A stretch of DNA of 64,000 nt from an uncultured Mucilaginibacter sp. (GCF_937859865.1 NZ_CALMAT010000024.1:1-64000), one strand, 5' to 3'. Positions 30,713 to 40,677 are shown, numbered from the stretch's first letter. Translations and numbers: made by a program. Notes: generated from the sequence alone by a model not told the origin.

Positions 30713-32332
30713 ATGCTTAATTTTACCAATCGGGCCAATCCTGATGAGGTATTATTTAACTTATTAAAGCTGTATAATCTTTCTTTTACTTCCGAGACAG
30801 TTTCTCAAGAGTTAAATACCCATCCTGATTATCCCAGTTTACTGGCTTTAAATGACGTTGCTTTAAACTTTGGGCTTCATTGTGCCGCTTACCAGATAAG
30901 TAACGAGGATTTGTTTGATGTACCCTGTCCTTTTATTGCATATAGTACCAATCAGGGCAGTGAATTTACGTTGGTTACCAAAATTACGAAAGACACAGTC
31001 GCTGTCGACTTGGGGAATGGCAGGAAAAAAATTAGTTTAACAGATTTTAAAAGTAAGTTTACCGGGACTGTATTGGTTGCAGATGAGGTGAATCAAAATA
31101 TTAAGAGTCAATCGAAATTAAGTTTAGCAAAACTATTTAATTCGTTCCGTTACTTTATTGCTCCTTTACTGTTGGTGTTGGCTTTAATATCCGGGTTATT
31201 CCTTCATTTTAATAGCTTCAATAGTATAACATTGCCGTATGTGCTGTTGCTGCTTTTTAAGAGCGCCGGCGTTTTGGTAAGTATTTTGTTATTGATACAA
31301 AGCATTGACCAAAATAATCCTTTAATTCAAAAACTTTGTGGTGGCAGCAGTAAAACTGATTGTAATGCGATATTAACTTCAAAAGCGGCAACTGTTTTTA
31401 AAGAATTGAGCTGGAGCGAAGTAGGTTTATTTTATTTTACTGGAACCTGGCTTGTCCTGATGTCTAGCCATGGTTTAACTATCATGCTTCAGGCACTGGC
31501 AATCCTTAATATTGTTAGCTTGCCTTATACCTTTTACTCCATTTATTACCAGGCAAAGGTAGCTAAACAATGGTGTAAACTCTGCTGTGCGGTACAAGCT
31601 TTGCTTTGGCTGGAGTTTTTCTCCTTAGTTTTGTTTTCTCCAAGTTTGTTTAACATTGGCTCGTTTGCAGTTTTATCATCCGTTCTGTTGTCAACAGGAT
31701 TAAATCTTTTTATTTGCCTCGCATTACCTATAGCCCTTTGGTTGTTGCTAAAGCCATTGTTGTTAAAGGCACAGCAATCCAAATCTTTAAAAAGCCAACT
31801 TAGAAAGCTTAAGTATAACAAGGAATTCTTTGATCAACTGCTGTTTGTACAACCGAAATATGCCACGCCTGATGAAAATTGGAGTATTGTGTTGGGAAAT
31901 GTTAATGCAGAAAATATCATTACCATGGTAAGCAACCCTTATTGTCCGCCTTGTGCCAAAACCCACCAAATTTTGGATGAATGGTTAGATAAGCGGGATG
32001 ATTTGCAAGTGCGGTTGGTATTTACAGCTAATAATTCGGAAGCTGATATAAAAACACCTGTTACCCGGCATTTAATGGCGTTAAATGCTTGGCCTGAAAA
32101 AAGTATGATAAAAAGAGCTTTGCACGACTGGTATGGGCAAACGCAGAAAAATTATGAAGCATGGGCTAAAGTTTACCCGGTAGCATTAGTTGAAAGTGAA
32201 TATTATAAGTTAGATAAGCAAAGCATTTGGTGTGACATGGCAGAAATAAAAGCCACGCCCACATTTTTAATTAACGGTTACCGTTTACCAGAATTGTACC
32301 AATTAAACGATATTAAATACCTGCTGAATTAG
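30713..32332 (+). CDS. Fusion: degenerate C39-like domain + vitamin K epoxide reductase (VKOR) + thioredoxin/DsbA-like domain
   Basis: N-terminal C39-like fold without the QxxxDCG motif; membrane segment with CGGSSKTDC and WCKLCC; C-terminal SNPYCPPCAKTH redox motif and cis-Pro region ATPTFLINGYRLP. Confidence 0.85.
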   Translation: MLNFTNRANPDEVLFNLLKLYNLSFTSETVSQELNTHPDYPSLLALNDVALNFGLHCAAYQISNEDLFDVPCPFIAYSTNQGSEFTLVTKITKDTVAVDLGNGRKKISLTDFKSKFTGTVLVADEVNQNIKSQSKLSLAKLFNSFRYFIAPLLLVLALISGLFLHFNSFNSITLPYVLLLLFKSAGVLVSILLLIQSIDQNNPLIQKLCGGSSKTDCNAILTSKAATVFKELSWSEVGLFYFTGTWLVLMSSHGLTIMLQALAILNIVSLPYTFYSIYYQAKVAKQWCKLCCAVQALLWLEFFSLVLFSPSLFNIGSFAVLSSVLLSTGLNLFICLALPIALWLLLKPLLLKAQQSKSLKSQLRKLKYNKEFFDQLLFVQPKYATPDENWSIVLGNVNAENIITMVSNPYCPPCAKTHQILDEWLDKRDDLQVRLVFTANNSEADIKTPVTRHLMALNAWPEKSMIKRALHDWYGQTQKNYEAWAKVYPVALVESEYYKLDKQSIWCDMAEIKATPTFLINGYRLPELYQLNDIKYLLN

Positions 32333-32431
32333 CAGCAACAAGATACTTTGCAAAGGTAAAGGAGCATGCACTTTAATAATACATGCCGTTTTAAAGTCGG
32401 GGCGTGTCCGGTAATTTTAATAATTAAAATC

Positions 32432-32623
32432 ATGGAAAAGAAAAAAAACATTTTTGGGGACATTAAAAGTATGTTGACCAGAGACCAAATGAAACAAATT
32501 AAAGGTGGAAGTGGCGCTAGTTGGGGTAGTTGTATGGATGAATGTGCCTACGGTTCCCAATGCTCTAGTGGTCAGTGTATTTTAGCGCGTTGTTCAAATG
32601 GCACTTTCTTTATTTGCCAATAA
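32432..32623 (+). CDS. Double-glycine-leader Cys-rich secreted peptide (bacteriocin-type precursor)
   Basis: MEKKKNIFGDIKSMLTRDQMKQIKGG | SGASWGSCMDECAYGSQCSSGQCILARCSNGTFFICQ; start at 32432 preferred over track start 32366. Confidence 0.85.
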   Translation: MEKKKNIFGDIKSMLTRDQMKQIKGGSGASWGSCMDECAYGSQCSSGQCILARCSNGTFFICQ

Positions 32624-32632
32624 TTAATGTAT

Positions 32633-32672
32633 AAAAAAGAGGAGCTAATAATATTTATACTCCTCTTTTTAT
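32633..32672 (+). terminator. Rho-independent terminator after the peptide gene
   Basis: aaaaaagaggag ctaataatatttata ctcctcttttt. Confidence 0.78.
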
Positions 32673-32920
32673 GAATGTTTAGGACACATTTTAAATTATT
32701 ATATTTGTTTTTTTACTACTTCTATCACTTAAAAATTAACAAATTGTTATGCTCTTTGAGTGTTTTCCAAATCGAAACAAAACTTAGTAATATAAAAGAA
32801 GAGGTATTATTCATATGATAAATATATATCACTCTTTTTATAAGAAATATTTATTACGAGTTTAAAGAAGGAATTTCAGTCGTTTATCCAATTTCAACGG
32901 ATTAAAACTAATATAATAAT

Positions 32921-34465
32921 ATGAAATCTTTTTGTTGTTGTAAAGTACTTCTGTATTTTTTAACTTTTTTGTGCGTAAATAAAATTTACGCACAAAATAA
33001 ATTCACCCATACTCTTGCAGAACTTGGACAAATACAAACTTTAAAAGCGCAGGTAGAAGCATATCCAGAAAGCGAACGGGCAAATCAGGCTTTTATTAAT
33101 GCTTTTGATATAGACGACCCGGCTTTAGAAACGCAGTATGGTGCCTGGATCAAGGAATTTCCTAAAAGTTTTACCATAGCTTTTACAATAGGTAAAGCCT
33201 ATTCTAATCACGGAAATTCTAAAGCTGTCCCTTTCCTACAGCAGGCAAGCATGTTAAAACCTGATGATGATCAAATCTGGTACATGCTGGCGGGTGACGC
33301 GTACTTAAGAAACAATCTAAAGCTCCGCCAAGGATATTTGAAGAAAGCAATGCAGTGCGCGCCGGAGAATGTTAACTACGTCCTTAATTACGCTTCTTCC
33401 TTTGAACAAACTGATCCTGCCCGCAGAGATTCCATATATTTAGAGATCGCCAAATGGTCCACTAATAATGACAATGCAGAGTTAGCTTTATCACTTTTAG
33501 CTAATAATACCAGTTCGCCTGTTCAAAAAGTAATTTATTATAAACAGCTTTATATCAGGCAAACAAAACCACATTCTGGAGCGTATTCTCCTGCCATGAC
33601 AGCATATTTTGATTTGCTATTAAGCACCGATCCCGTGCAGGCGATAGATTTGGGGCAAGCCATGATTATAGAAGATAAGCTATTTGTGGATGTTTGGCAA
33701 GAGCGACTAAAGGTGGCATCACAATTCATTCAGGCCAGAAATCTTTTAGCACAAAATAAGTCTAAAGAAGCTATCGCAATATTGAACCAGGTAAAATTAG
33801 ATAATAACCAACTTGGACATCACATTAATGCTAAAGAAACATTAGTTCTTTTTAAAGCCGAGGCATCTGATGCAGACAAACAAGTTAGAGCAGCATATGA
33901 CAGTCTTACTGTCGCTTACAGTAAATTTCCAACCGATAAGTTTCATGTAGCCCTGTTAAAGTACGCAGTAAAGCTGGGTCTGGATAGTAACCAGGTTGCA
34001 GAAAATATCAAAAAAACAAGGATTAGTAGCGCTAAAAAAGCAACTGATTTTCGCTTGGAAAATTACTACAATTCGGCAAAAGCTTCTTTAGCTGATTATA
34101 CAGGTAAAGTAGTGTTACTTACATACTGGTTCCCAGGTTGTGGCCCATGTAGAGATGAGTTCCCACATTTTGAATCTGTAATGAAAAAAGTGAGCCGCCA
34201 GGAGGTAGCTTATATAGGCTTAAATATTTTTCCTTCACAAAATGAATACGTACTGCCCTTTTTAAAAGAAAGTGGTTATAGTTTCATACCATTGCAGGAC
34301 GACCTAAAAAGAGCAAAAGGAACGCTGGATGCCCAGGCATTTCCAACAAATTATTTACTGGATCAAAAAGGCCGGATCATTTTTTCAAATTTTAAGATTG
34401 ACACAGAAAATGAAAAAACGCTTGAACGGATGATTCAGGAAACCCTCGCAGCTAAAGGTTATTGA
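32921..34465 (+). CDS. Secreted TPR protein with C-terminal TlpA/thioredoxin-like domain
   Basis: Signal peptide; VVLLTYWFPGCGPCRDEFPHFE; AFPTNYLLDQKGRIIF. Confidence 0.85.
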   Translation: MKSFCCCKVLLYFLTFLCVNKIYAQNKFTHTLAELGQIQTLKAQVEAYPESERANQAFINAFDIDDPALETQYGAWIKEFPKSFTIAFTIGKAYSNHGNSKAVPFLQQASMLKPDDDQIWYMLAGDAYLRNNLKLRQGYLKKAMQCAPENVNYVLNYASSFEQTDPARRDSIYLEIAKWSTNNDNAELALSLLANNTSSPVQKVIYYKQLYIRQTKPHSGAYSPAMTAYFDLLLSTDPVQAIDLGQAMIIEDKLFVDVWQERLKVASQFIQARNLLAQNKSKEAIAILNQVKLDNNQLGHHINAKETLVLFKAEASDADKQVRAAYDSLTVAYSKFPTDKFHVALLKYAVKLGLDSNQVAENIKKTRISSAKKATDFRLENYYNSAKASLADYTGKVVLLTYWFPGCGPCRDEFPHFESVMKKVSRQEVAYIGLNIFPSQNEYVLPFLKESGYSFIPLQDDLKRAKGTLDAQAFPTNYLLDQKGRIIFSNFKIDTENEKTLERMIQETLAAKGY

Positions 34466-34518
34466 AGTACTGAGATGCTCTTGCTAAACTGCACGTAGAA
34501 AAGAAATTGAAAATTTTA

Positions 34519-34682
34519 GAGCCTTTTTAAATTTTATTTGTATAAAAATCACAATGCTTCTTTTAGCATTATAAAATTGGTGCTTATAACGTACCTCCAT
34601 AAAAAGCGAATCATATCTGACTGTTTTTTAGGCGATAAAAGAAGCATAGAAAAATAAATTAGCAAAAATTTAAACAGGTGCT
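34519..34682. repeat. Palindromic repeat copy 7 (core 34554-34647)
   Basis: ttagagcctttttaaattt ... aatgcttcttttagcattataaaattggtg ... tttttaggcgataaaagaagcat ... aaatttaaacaggtgcttaa. Confidence 0.92.
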
Positions 34683-34796
34683 TAAGGTAAAAGATTATTT
34701 TAAGCATAAAAAACACTACAAAGTTTCCAGATTAAGAAGTACAGGTCTGAACTCTATTCCAACTATATATTAATTTCAGTTTTAAAAGTAATTAGA

Positions 34797-36422
34797 ATGA
34801 AAATTGTACAATCCTCTTGGTCGTGTAATCAACTAGATTTGTTAAGATTTAATGCAGGGTGGTATTCACCTGAGTATAATTTAATGAGCTGGACATTAAG
34901 CTGTTTACAGTTAAAAAAATATTATGCTGAGGTTATTTTATATGCAGATAGTGTTGCAGCAGAAATTTTAATAGATACATTAAAACTTCCTTATACAGAG
35001 GTAGTGTGTAACCTGGATAAATTGAACATTATACATCCACAATTATGGGCTTTACCCAAAATATACTCCTATTCGCAACAAGACACTCCGTTTTTACATG
35101 TTGATGGGGATGTCTTTATATGGAAGCCATTTGATGATAATTTATTAAAAAAGGAATTGATTACTCAAAATTTAGAAGTTTCAACGGACTACTATGAAAC
35201 ACATATGAAGGCATTAGAAGCGAAATTAATCTATTTTCCATCAGAAATTATAGTAGAAAGAAAAAATACCAATCCAATTTATGCCTATAATGCTGGTATT
35301 TTCGGTGGATGTGATATAGCCTTTTTTCAAGAATATACACAGAAAGCAATAGGGTTTATTAAAAAAAATGAAAGCAGTTTTTCTAAAATTGATGTAGGGG
35401 TTTTTAATATTTTTTTTGAACAGTACCTATTTTATGTTCTGGTTAAGAAATATAAAAAAAAGGTAGGGGTTTTACTTGACGAAGTGATTGGAGATAATGA
35501 ATATGTTGGTTTTGGAGATTTTACGGCTGTACCTTACAATAAACAATATTTACATGTATTAGGTGTATTTAAACGTGATAAAACGGTTTGTGAGCAAATG
35601 GCAGACCGTTTAAGGCTTGACTATCCCGAATATTATTACAGGATAATAAACTTGTTTAAAAAGAACCGCATTCCCTTAAAAAAAGATTACTATCATTTTA
35701 TAGATAACCCATCTGAAAGAGGGTTGACTGACCGATACGCTTTGTTAAAAACAAAATTTAAAAAAAATGAATTGATGGTTTTGGTAAATCCAAAACTTGG
35801 AGAAGGTTGCAAATTAAACCTTAGTAGTAATCTAATGAAAACGGTGAGTGCTACAATCGAACATGTCGAAAAGAATTTTCAAAATGAAGAATTAAGCAAT
35901 GAACTCAGAAAAGACATACTACTGTTCGAAGCTAAATTGGATATATTATTAAACCAAAAATTTATTCATTATTCCCAGGAATATTTGTATGGTAGAGACT
36001 TAAATTACACCCAGTATTTTCAGTTGATTTTTGAATATCCGAAATTGGGGTTTGATATAAAACTGATTGCTGATCCATTATTAGAAATTGTTGAATGCAA
36101 ATATAACTGGAATGAAGTGTACCAAAGTTATGTTGACCAAACTATAATAAAATCGCAATTAAATACAGAACCTTCAGACGTTTACACGGCAATTATACCA
36201 GAGTGTGATTTACAGGGTTACTCGTTAATAAACATGGATGACTTAGACTTATTACTTATTCAAAATTTAAAAAAACTGTTTAGCATAAATGAATTATTAA
36301 ATGAAGTAAAACAATCATTTGATCCTATTGACCTTGAAAACTCTTTGGCCGAATTTGAAATCTTGATACTTGGGAGGATTAAAAGGTTGTTGCAAACCAA
36401 AATTATTAAAGTAATATTTTAA
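34797..36422 (+). CDS. Uncharacterised protein of the export locus (tentatively DUF6734-like; glycosyltransferase-like N-terminus)
   Basis: MKIVQSSWSCNQLDLLRFNAGWYSPEYNLMSWTLSCLQLKKYY..., FLHVDGDVFIWKPF, YAYNAGIFGGCDIAFF; domain name from memory only. Confidence 0.5.
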   Translation: MKIVQSSWSCNQLDLLRFNAGWYSPEYNLMSWTLSCLQLKKYYAEVILYADSVAAEILIDTLKLPYTEVVCNLDKLNIIHPQLWALPKIYSYSQQDTPFLHVDGDVFIWKPFDDNLLKKELITQNLEVSTDYYETHMKALEAKLIYFPSEIIVERKNTNPIYAYNAGIFGGCDIAFFQEYTQKAIGFIKKNESSFSKIDVGVFNIFFEQYLFYVLVKKYKKKVGVLLDEVIGDNEYVGFGDFTAVPYNKQYLHVLGVFKRDKTVCEQMADRLRLDYPEYYYRIINLFKKNRIPLKKDYYHFIDNPSERGLTDRYALLKTKFKKNELMVLVNPKLGEGCKLNLSSNLMKTVSATIEHVEKNFQNEELSNELRKDILLFEAKLDILLNQKFIHYSQEYLYGRDLNYTQYFQLIFEYPKLGFDIKLIADPLLEIVECKYNWNEVYQSYVDQTIIKSQLNTEPSDVYTAIIPECDLQGYSLINMDDLDLLLIQNLKKLFSINELLNEVKQSFDPIDLENSLAEFEILILGRIKRLLQTKIIKVIF

Positions 36423-36423
36423 T

Positions 36424-38601
36424 TTGAACTTCATCCATTACAAACAACTTGATCAAATGGACTGTGGCCCCACCTGCCTGCGTATGGTGGCCAAACATTA
36501 TGGCCGTAATTATAAAACACAAACATTACGGCAACTTTGTGAAATCAACAAAGAAGGAGTTTCACTATTAGGTATTAGCGATGCAGCCGAAAAGATAGGC
36601 TTCCGTTCTTTAGCGGCAAAACTGGGTTTAACTGATTTAAAAGAAGCAGAACTGCCTTTTATTTTACATTGGCGGCAAAACCATTTTGTGGTTTTGTATA
36701 AAATAAAAAAAGGGAAGTTCTTTCTGGCAGACCCAGCCAAAGGTTTGGTTACTTTAACAGAATCTGAATTCAACAAAAACTGGTTGCCAGATTTAGAAAC
36801 GGTTGAAGGTATCGCCTTGTTGCTAAGCCCTACACCTGTTTTTTATGAACAGGAAAACGAAAAAGGGACGGAGGTAAGCTGGGGTTTTTTGCTCCGTTAT
36901 TTAACAAGGTACAAGCAATTGGTTTTACAACTGTTGTTTGGCCTCGGCATTGGCAGCCTGCTGCAATTGATTGTACCGTTTTTAACGCAATCGGTTGTAG
37001 ATATTGGCATCAATACGCGCAACCTTAATTTTGTTTACATCATCCTGATTGCCCAAGCCATGATGATTATTGGCCGGGTAAGTGTTGACTTTATCCGTTC
37101 CTGGATTTTGTTGCACATTAGCACACGCGTTAACGTTTCCATCCTCACGGATTTCCTGATCAAGCTGATGAAGCTGCCGATGAACTTCTTTGATACGAAG
37201 ATGACTGGCGATATCATGCAGCGCATGAACGACCAAAAACGCATCGAAAGTTTCTTGACCGGTTCTACGTTAAGCACTTTGTTTTCGCTTTTTAACCTGC
37301 TTGTTTTTTCGGTGGTACTGGCTTATTACAATGCCACCATCTTTTTTGTGTTTGTGGTAAGCAGTGCGCTTTACATCGTTTGGATTGTTGCCTTTTTAAA
37401 AACCAGGTGTTCTTTGGATTATAAGCGTTTTGATATTTCGGCCAAAAACCAAAGTAGCATTGTGCAATTGGTAAGCGGGATGCAGGAAATCAAGCTAAAC
37501 AATTGCGAGCAACAAAAACGCTGGGAATGGGAACATTTACAGGCAAGGCTGTTCAAGTTCAATGTGAAAAGCCTGGCCTTAAACCAGTACCAGCAGGGTG
37601 GTTCCACCTTTATCAATGAAGCTACCAACCTACTCATCACTTTTTTAAGTGCCAAAGCCGTTATAGAAGGAAACCTGACTTTGGGCGGGATGGTGGCCGT
37701 GCAATATATAGTAGGGCAACTAAACAGCCCGGTACAGCAGTTTTTGGGCTTTATACAAGGTTTTCAGGATGCCAGGATCAGCTTGGAACGCTTAAACGAG
37801 ATACACCAATTGGACGATGAAGAACCGGTCAATAAAGAATTTAACTATGCCTTGCCGGAAGATAAAAGTTTGCAGTTTAACAATCTGACATTTCGTTACC
37901 CTGGTGCAGGGAACGAACCGGTATTAAAAGGAATCAGCCTATCTATCCCGCAAGGAAAAACAACAGCTATTGTGGGCATGAGCGGCAGCGGGAAAACTAC
38001 CATTTTAAAGTTATTGCTAAGGTTTTATGAGCCTGAAAAGGGTGAAATTACCGTCGGCCAACAAAGCTTAAATACAATAGGCTTTAAAACCTGGCGGAGT
38101 GAGTGCGGTGTGGTGATGCAGGACGGTTTTATTTTTTCTGATACGATTGCCAAAAACATTGCGGTTGGCGATGAGTACCCCGACAAGCAAAAGCTGAACA
38201 ATGCGATTAAAGTAGCCAACATCCAGGATTTGATTTCAGGTTTACCTTTAGGCATCAATACCAAGATTGGTGCAGAAGGGAACGGCATTAGCCAGGGGCA
38301 GCGCCAACGTATCTTGATTGCCCGTGCTGTTTATAAAGACCCGCAATATATCTTTTTTGATGAAGCTACCAATTCATTAGACGCCAACAACGAAAAAACA
38401 ATTATGGAAAACTTACAGGAGTTTTTTAAAGGCCGAACGGTTATTGTGGTAGCGCATAGGTTAAGCACGGTAAGCCATGCCGATAACATTGTAGTGCTGG
38501 ACAAAGGTTGTATCATTGAGCAAGGAACACATGAGCTATTAACTTCATTGAAAGGCGATTATTACCGTTTAGTGAAAAACCAGTTAGAATTAGGGAACTA
38601 A
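36424..38601 (+). CDS. C39 peptidase-containing ABC transporter (peptidase/permease/ATPase)
   Basis: YKQLDQMDCGPTCLRMVAKHYG C39 catalytic Cys, HFVVLY / ADPAKG, Walker A GMSGSGKTT, signature GISQGQRQRI, Walker B YIFFDEATNSLD. Confidence 0.95.
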   Translation: MNFIHYKQLDQMDCGPTCLRMVAKHYGRNYKTQTLRQLCEINKEGVSLLGISDAAEKIGFRSLAAKLGLTDLKEAELPFILHWRQNHFVVLYKIKKGKFFLADPAKGLVTLTESEFNKNWLPDLETVEGIALLLSPTPVFYEQENEKGTEVSWGFLLRYLTRYKQLVLQLLFGLGIGSLLQLIVPFLTQSVVDIGINTRNLNFVYIILIAQAMMIIGRVSVDFIRSWILLHISTRVNVSILTDFLIKLMKLPMNFFDTKMTGDIMQRMNDQKRIESFLTGSTLSTLFSLFNLLVFSVVLAYYNATIFFVFVVSSALYIVWIVAFLKTRCSLDYKRFDISAKNQSSIVQLVSGMQEIKLNNCEQQKRWEWEHLQARLFKFNVKSLALNQYQQGGSTFINEATNLLITFLSAKAVIEGNLTLGGMVAVQYIVGQLNSPVQQFLGFIQGFQDARISLERLNEIHQLDDEEPVNKEFNYALPEDKSLQFNNLTFRYPGAGNEPVLKGISLSIPQGKTTAIVGMSGSGKTTILKLLLRFYEPEKGEITVGQQSLNTIGFKTWRSECGVVMQDGFIFSDTIAKNIAVGDEYPDKQKLNNAIKVANIQDLISGLPLGINTKIGAEGNGISQGQRQRILIARAVYKDPQYIFFDEATNSLDANNEKTIMENLQEFFKGRTVIVVAHRLSTVSHADNIVVLDKGCIIEQGTHELLTSLKGDYYRLVKNQLELGN

Positions 38602-38604
38602 ACC

Positions 38605-39906
38605 ATGCCTGAACTATTTGTAAACGAAAGAGGCGAAATCCGCCACTCGGACGATATGCAGGACATTATTACTGCACCGCCGGGTTGGTTGCTGCGCTGG
38701 GGCATCACTTTGTTTTTTGGCATTTTGGTGATGATCGTTGGCCTGTCCGCTTTAATCAAATACCCCGACATCGTAAAAACACAATTAAAGGTGAGTTCTA
38801 TGGATGCCCCAAAATCTATCGTAACTAAAGTGCCGGGCAAGTTAAACAGGTTGCTGATACAGGATAACCAAGCGGTAGTTGCAGGCCAGCCGCTGGCCTA
38901 TTTGGAAAGTACGGCCAACCATCAGGATGTACTTGCGCTGCTTATACAACTGCAGCAGTTGCAGCAACAGTTGCAAACTGGCGGACAAGTAAACAATACT
39001 GTTTTTAACAGGCAAATTGTTTATAATATTGGTGAACTGCAACCTGCTCTTCAAACTTTTAGCCAAAGTATGCTTACTTATCAGGCTTCTGTTAAAAGTG
39101 GTTTTTATGAAAAGAAAAAAGGTTTTTTACAACGGGATCTAATCAACCTGGATAAACAAAAAAGCCAGTTAACCGCGCAAAAAACTTTGCAGCAACGAGA
39201 TTTTAAATTGGCCGGCGAAGAATACGAGATGAACAAAAAGCTGGAGCAGGAAAAAGCGGAAACACCCGCCGAACTCCGTGCTGCGGAAAGTAAATATTTG
39301 TCAAAGCAATCCCCATTGGTACAAACCGATGCTTCCCTGATCACTGCTGGTAGCAATTATGACGCTAAACAAAAAGAAATACTGGAACTGGACAACCAGA
39401 TGATGGAAGAAAAAGCCAAGTTTGTTCAAGCATTGAACAGTTTGATCAGCCAGGCTGAAGATTGGAAAAACAAGTATGTGTTAAGTGCATCCCAGAACGG
39501 TAAACTATCTTTTGCAGGTATTATCCAGCAAAACCAGGTATTGCAGGCCGGGCAGGAAGTGTTTTATATCAACCCCGGCAACAACAACTATTTCGGGGAA
39601 ATGGCCATTCCGCAAGCCAACATGGGGAAAGTAAAAGAAAACCAGGAAGTACTAATCAAGCTCCATAGCTATCCTTTTGAAGAGTACGGCATGATTAGGG
39701 GCAGGATCAGCAACATCAATGAAGTGCCTTATAAAGACAGTGTGTTTTTATCCAGGGTAAGCTTTAATCTAAAAAACTCAACTGATTTGAAAAAGCCGGT
39801 ACATTTAAAACAAGGGATGCTGGCCGATGCTGAAATTATTACGGAAGATGCGACCATATTGCAGCGCATCACCAGAAACTTGTTTAAATTGATTGGTAGT
39901 AAATGA
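38605..39906 (+). CDS. HlyD-family periplasmic adaptor
   Basis: Single N-terminal TM, KVPGKLNRLLIQDNQAVVAGQPLAYLES biotinyl-lipoyl-like motif, long coiled coil. Confidence 0.9.
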   Translation: MPELFVNERGEIRHSDDMQDIITAPPGWLLRWGITLFFGILVMIVGLSALIKYPDIVKTQLKVSSMDAPKSIVTKVPGKLNRLLIQDNQAVVAGQPLAYLESTANHQDVLALLIQLQQLQQQLQTGGQVNNTVFNRQIVYNIGELQPALQTFSQSMLTYQASVKSGFYEKKKGFLQRDLINLDKQKSQLTAQKTLQQRDFKLAGEEYEMNKKLEQEKAETPAELRAAESKYLSKQSPLVQTDASLITAGSNYDAKQKEILELDNQMMEEKAKFVQALNSLISQAEDWKNKYVLSASQNGKLSFAGIIQQNQVLQAGQEVFYINPGNNNYFGEMAIPQANMGKVKENQEVLIKLHSYPFEEYGMIRGRISNINEVPYKDSVFLSRVSFNLKNSTDLKKPVHLKQGMLADAEIITEDATILQRITRNLFKLIGSK

Positions 39907-40204
39907 CATAATTTTATTGTAATCTAATGAAAACGAATTATTTGCTTCCTAAAATTATACATCATGTATTTTCATGTAAGTTTTTCTTTTACAGCAGGAA
40001 CCATTTCCGGGCTGCTGAAACGAATATAGTACCGCTTTTACCAATCAAAAAACCGCTTCTGCGGATTTTGCCAGCCTTTCCCGGCATTTCAAAAGCGTTG
40101 CTGTTTTCTGTGATTCTTTGCCCAAAAACACCGTATTTAGGTTTTCCTGCCGAGTTTTAACGTTACGCGCTTTAACCTGCAAAACTTTGCGAAAAACCGT
40201 AGGT

Positions 40205-40450
40205 AAAAAGGCGTTTTCCTTTAAGTAAAAGCCTGTTTCCTTTAAGTATTCTGGCTTTTCCTTTAAGTATCCTGCTGTTTCCTTTAGGTATCCTGGCCAT
40301 TCCTTTAAGTATTCCGGGCTTTCGTCTTTGTATTTTGGCTTTTCCTTTAAGTATTTTGCGGTTTCTTTGAAGTATCCTGGCTTTTCCTTTAAGTACTTTG
40401 GCTTTTACTTAAAGTATCCTGCCTTTTCCTTTCAGGTTTCCGGCTTTTCG
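40205..40450. repeat. About 11 degenerate 21-bp tandem repeats (minisatellite)
   Basis: Unit gcttttcctttaagtatcctg; minus strand reads (G/E/K)Y-L-K-E-(K/T)-(P/A) heptads. Confidence 0.85.
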
Positions 40451-40622
40451 GAGCAGGTTTTTGGCGGTTCGTTTTGGTTTTGCCAGTAGCTGCTTCCGCC
40501 CGCCCTTGCCGACTAAGCACCACCAGCTTTTTCCGCAACCGATTTCAGTTATCTGTTTTGGTTTTTGCCGGCCAAACCGCTTCCCTTATTTTATCCCCTT
40601 AAAAAAAGCACGGAAACAAAAA

Positions 40623-40649
40623 ATGCCCTTCGGCAAAGCAAAAGGGCAT
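40623..40649 (-). terminator. Rho-independent terminator for minus-strand gene 40678-40914
   Basis: Minus strand: atgcccttttgctttgccgaagggcattttttgtttcc. Confidence 0.7.
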
Positions 40650-40677
40650 GGGTTATCAGCGGCCGGAACCGGCAGGT

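Noticed and set aside
32366-32431. Upstream start for the GG peptide (MHFNNTCRFKVGACPVILIIK)
   Set aside because: The GG leader begins naturally at MEKKKNIFGDIKSML; the extension has no leader-like features.
32432-32623. Peptide as a lanthipeptide precursor
   Set aside because: No LanB/LanC/LanM-like enzyme in the neighbourhood; redox partners favour disulfides.
40205-40450. 21-bp tandem repeats as a CRISPR
   Set aside because: Units are contiguous with no spacers and are degenerate; reads as a minisatellite.
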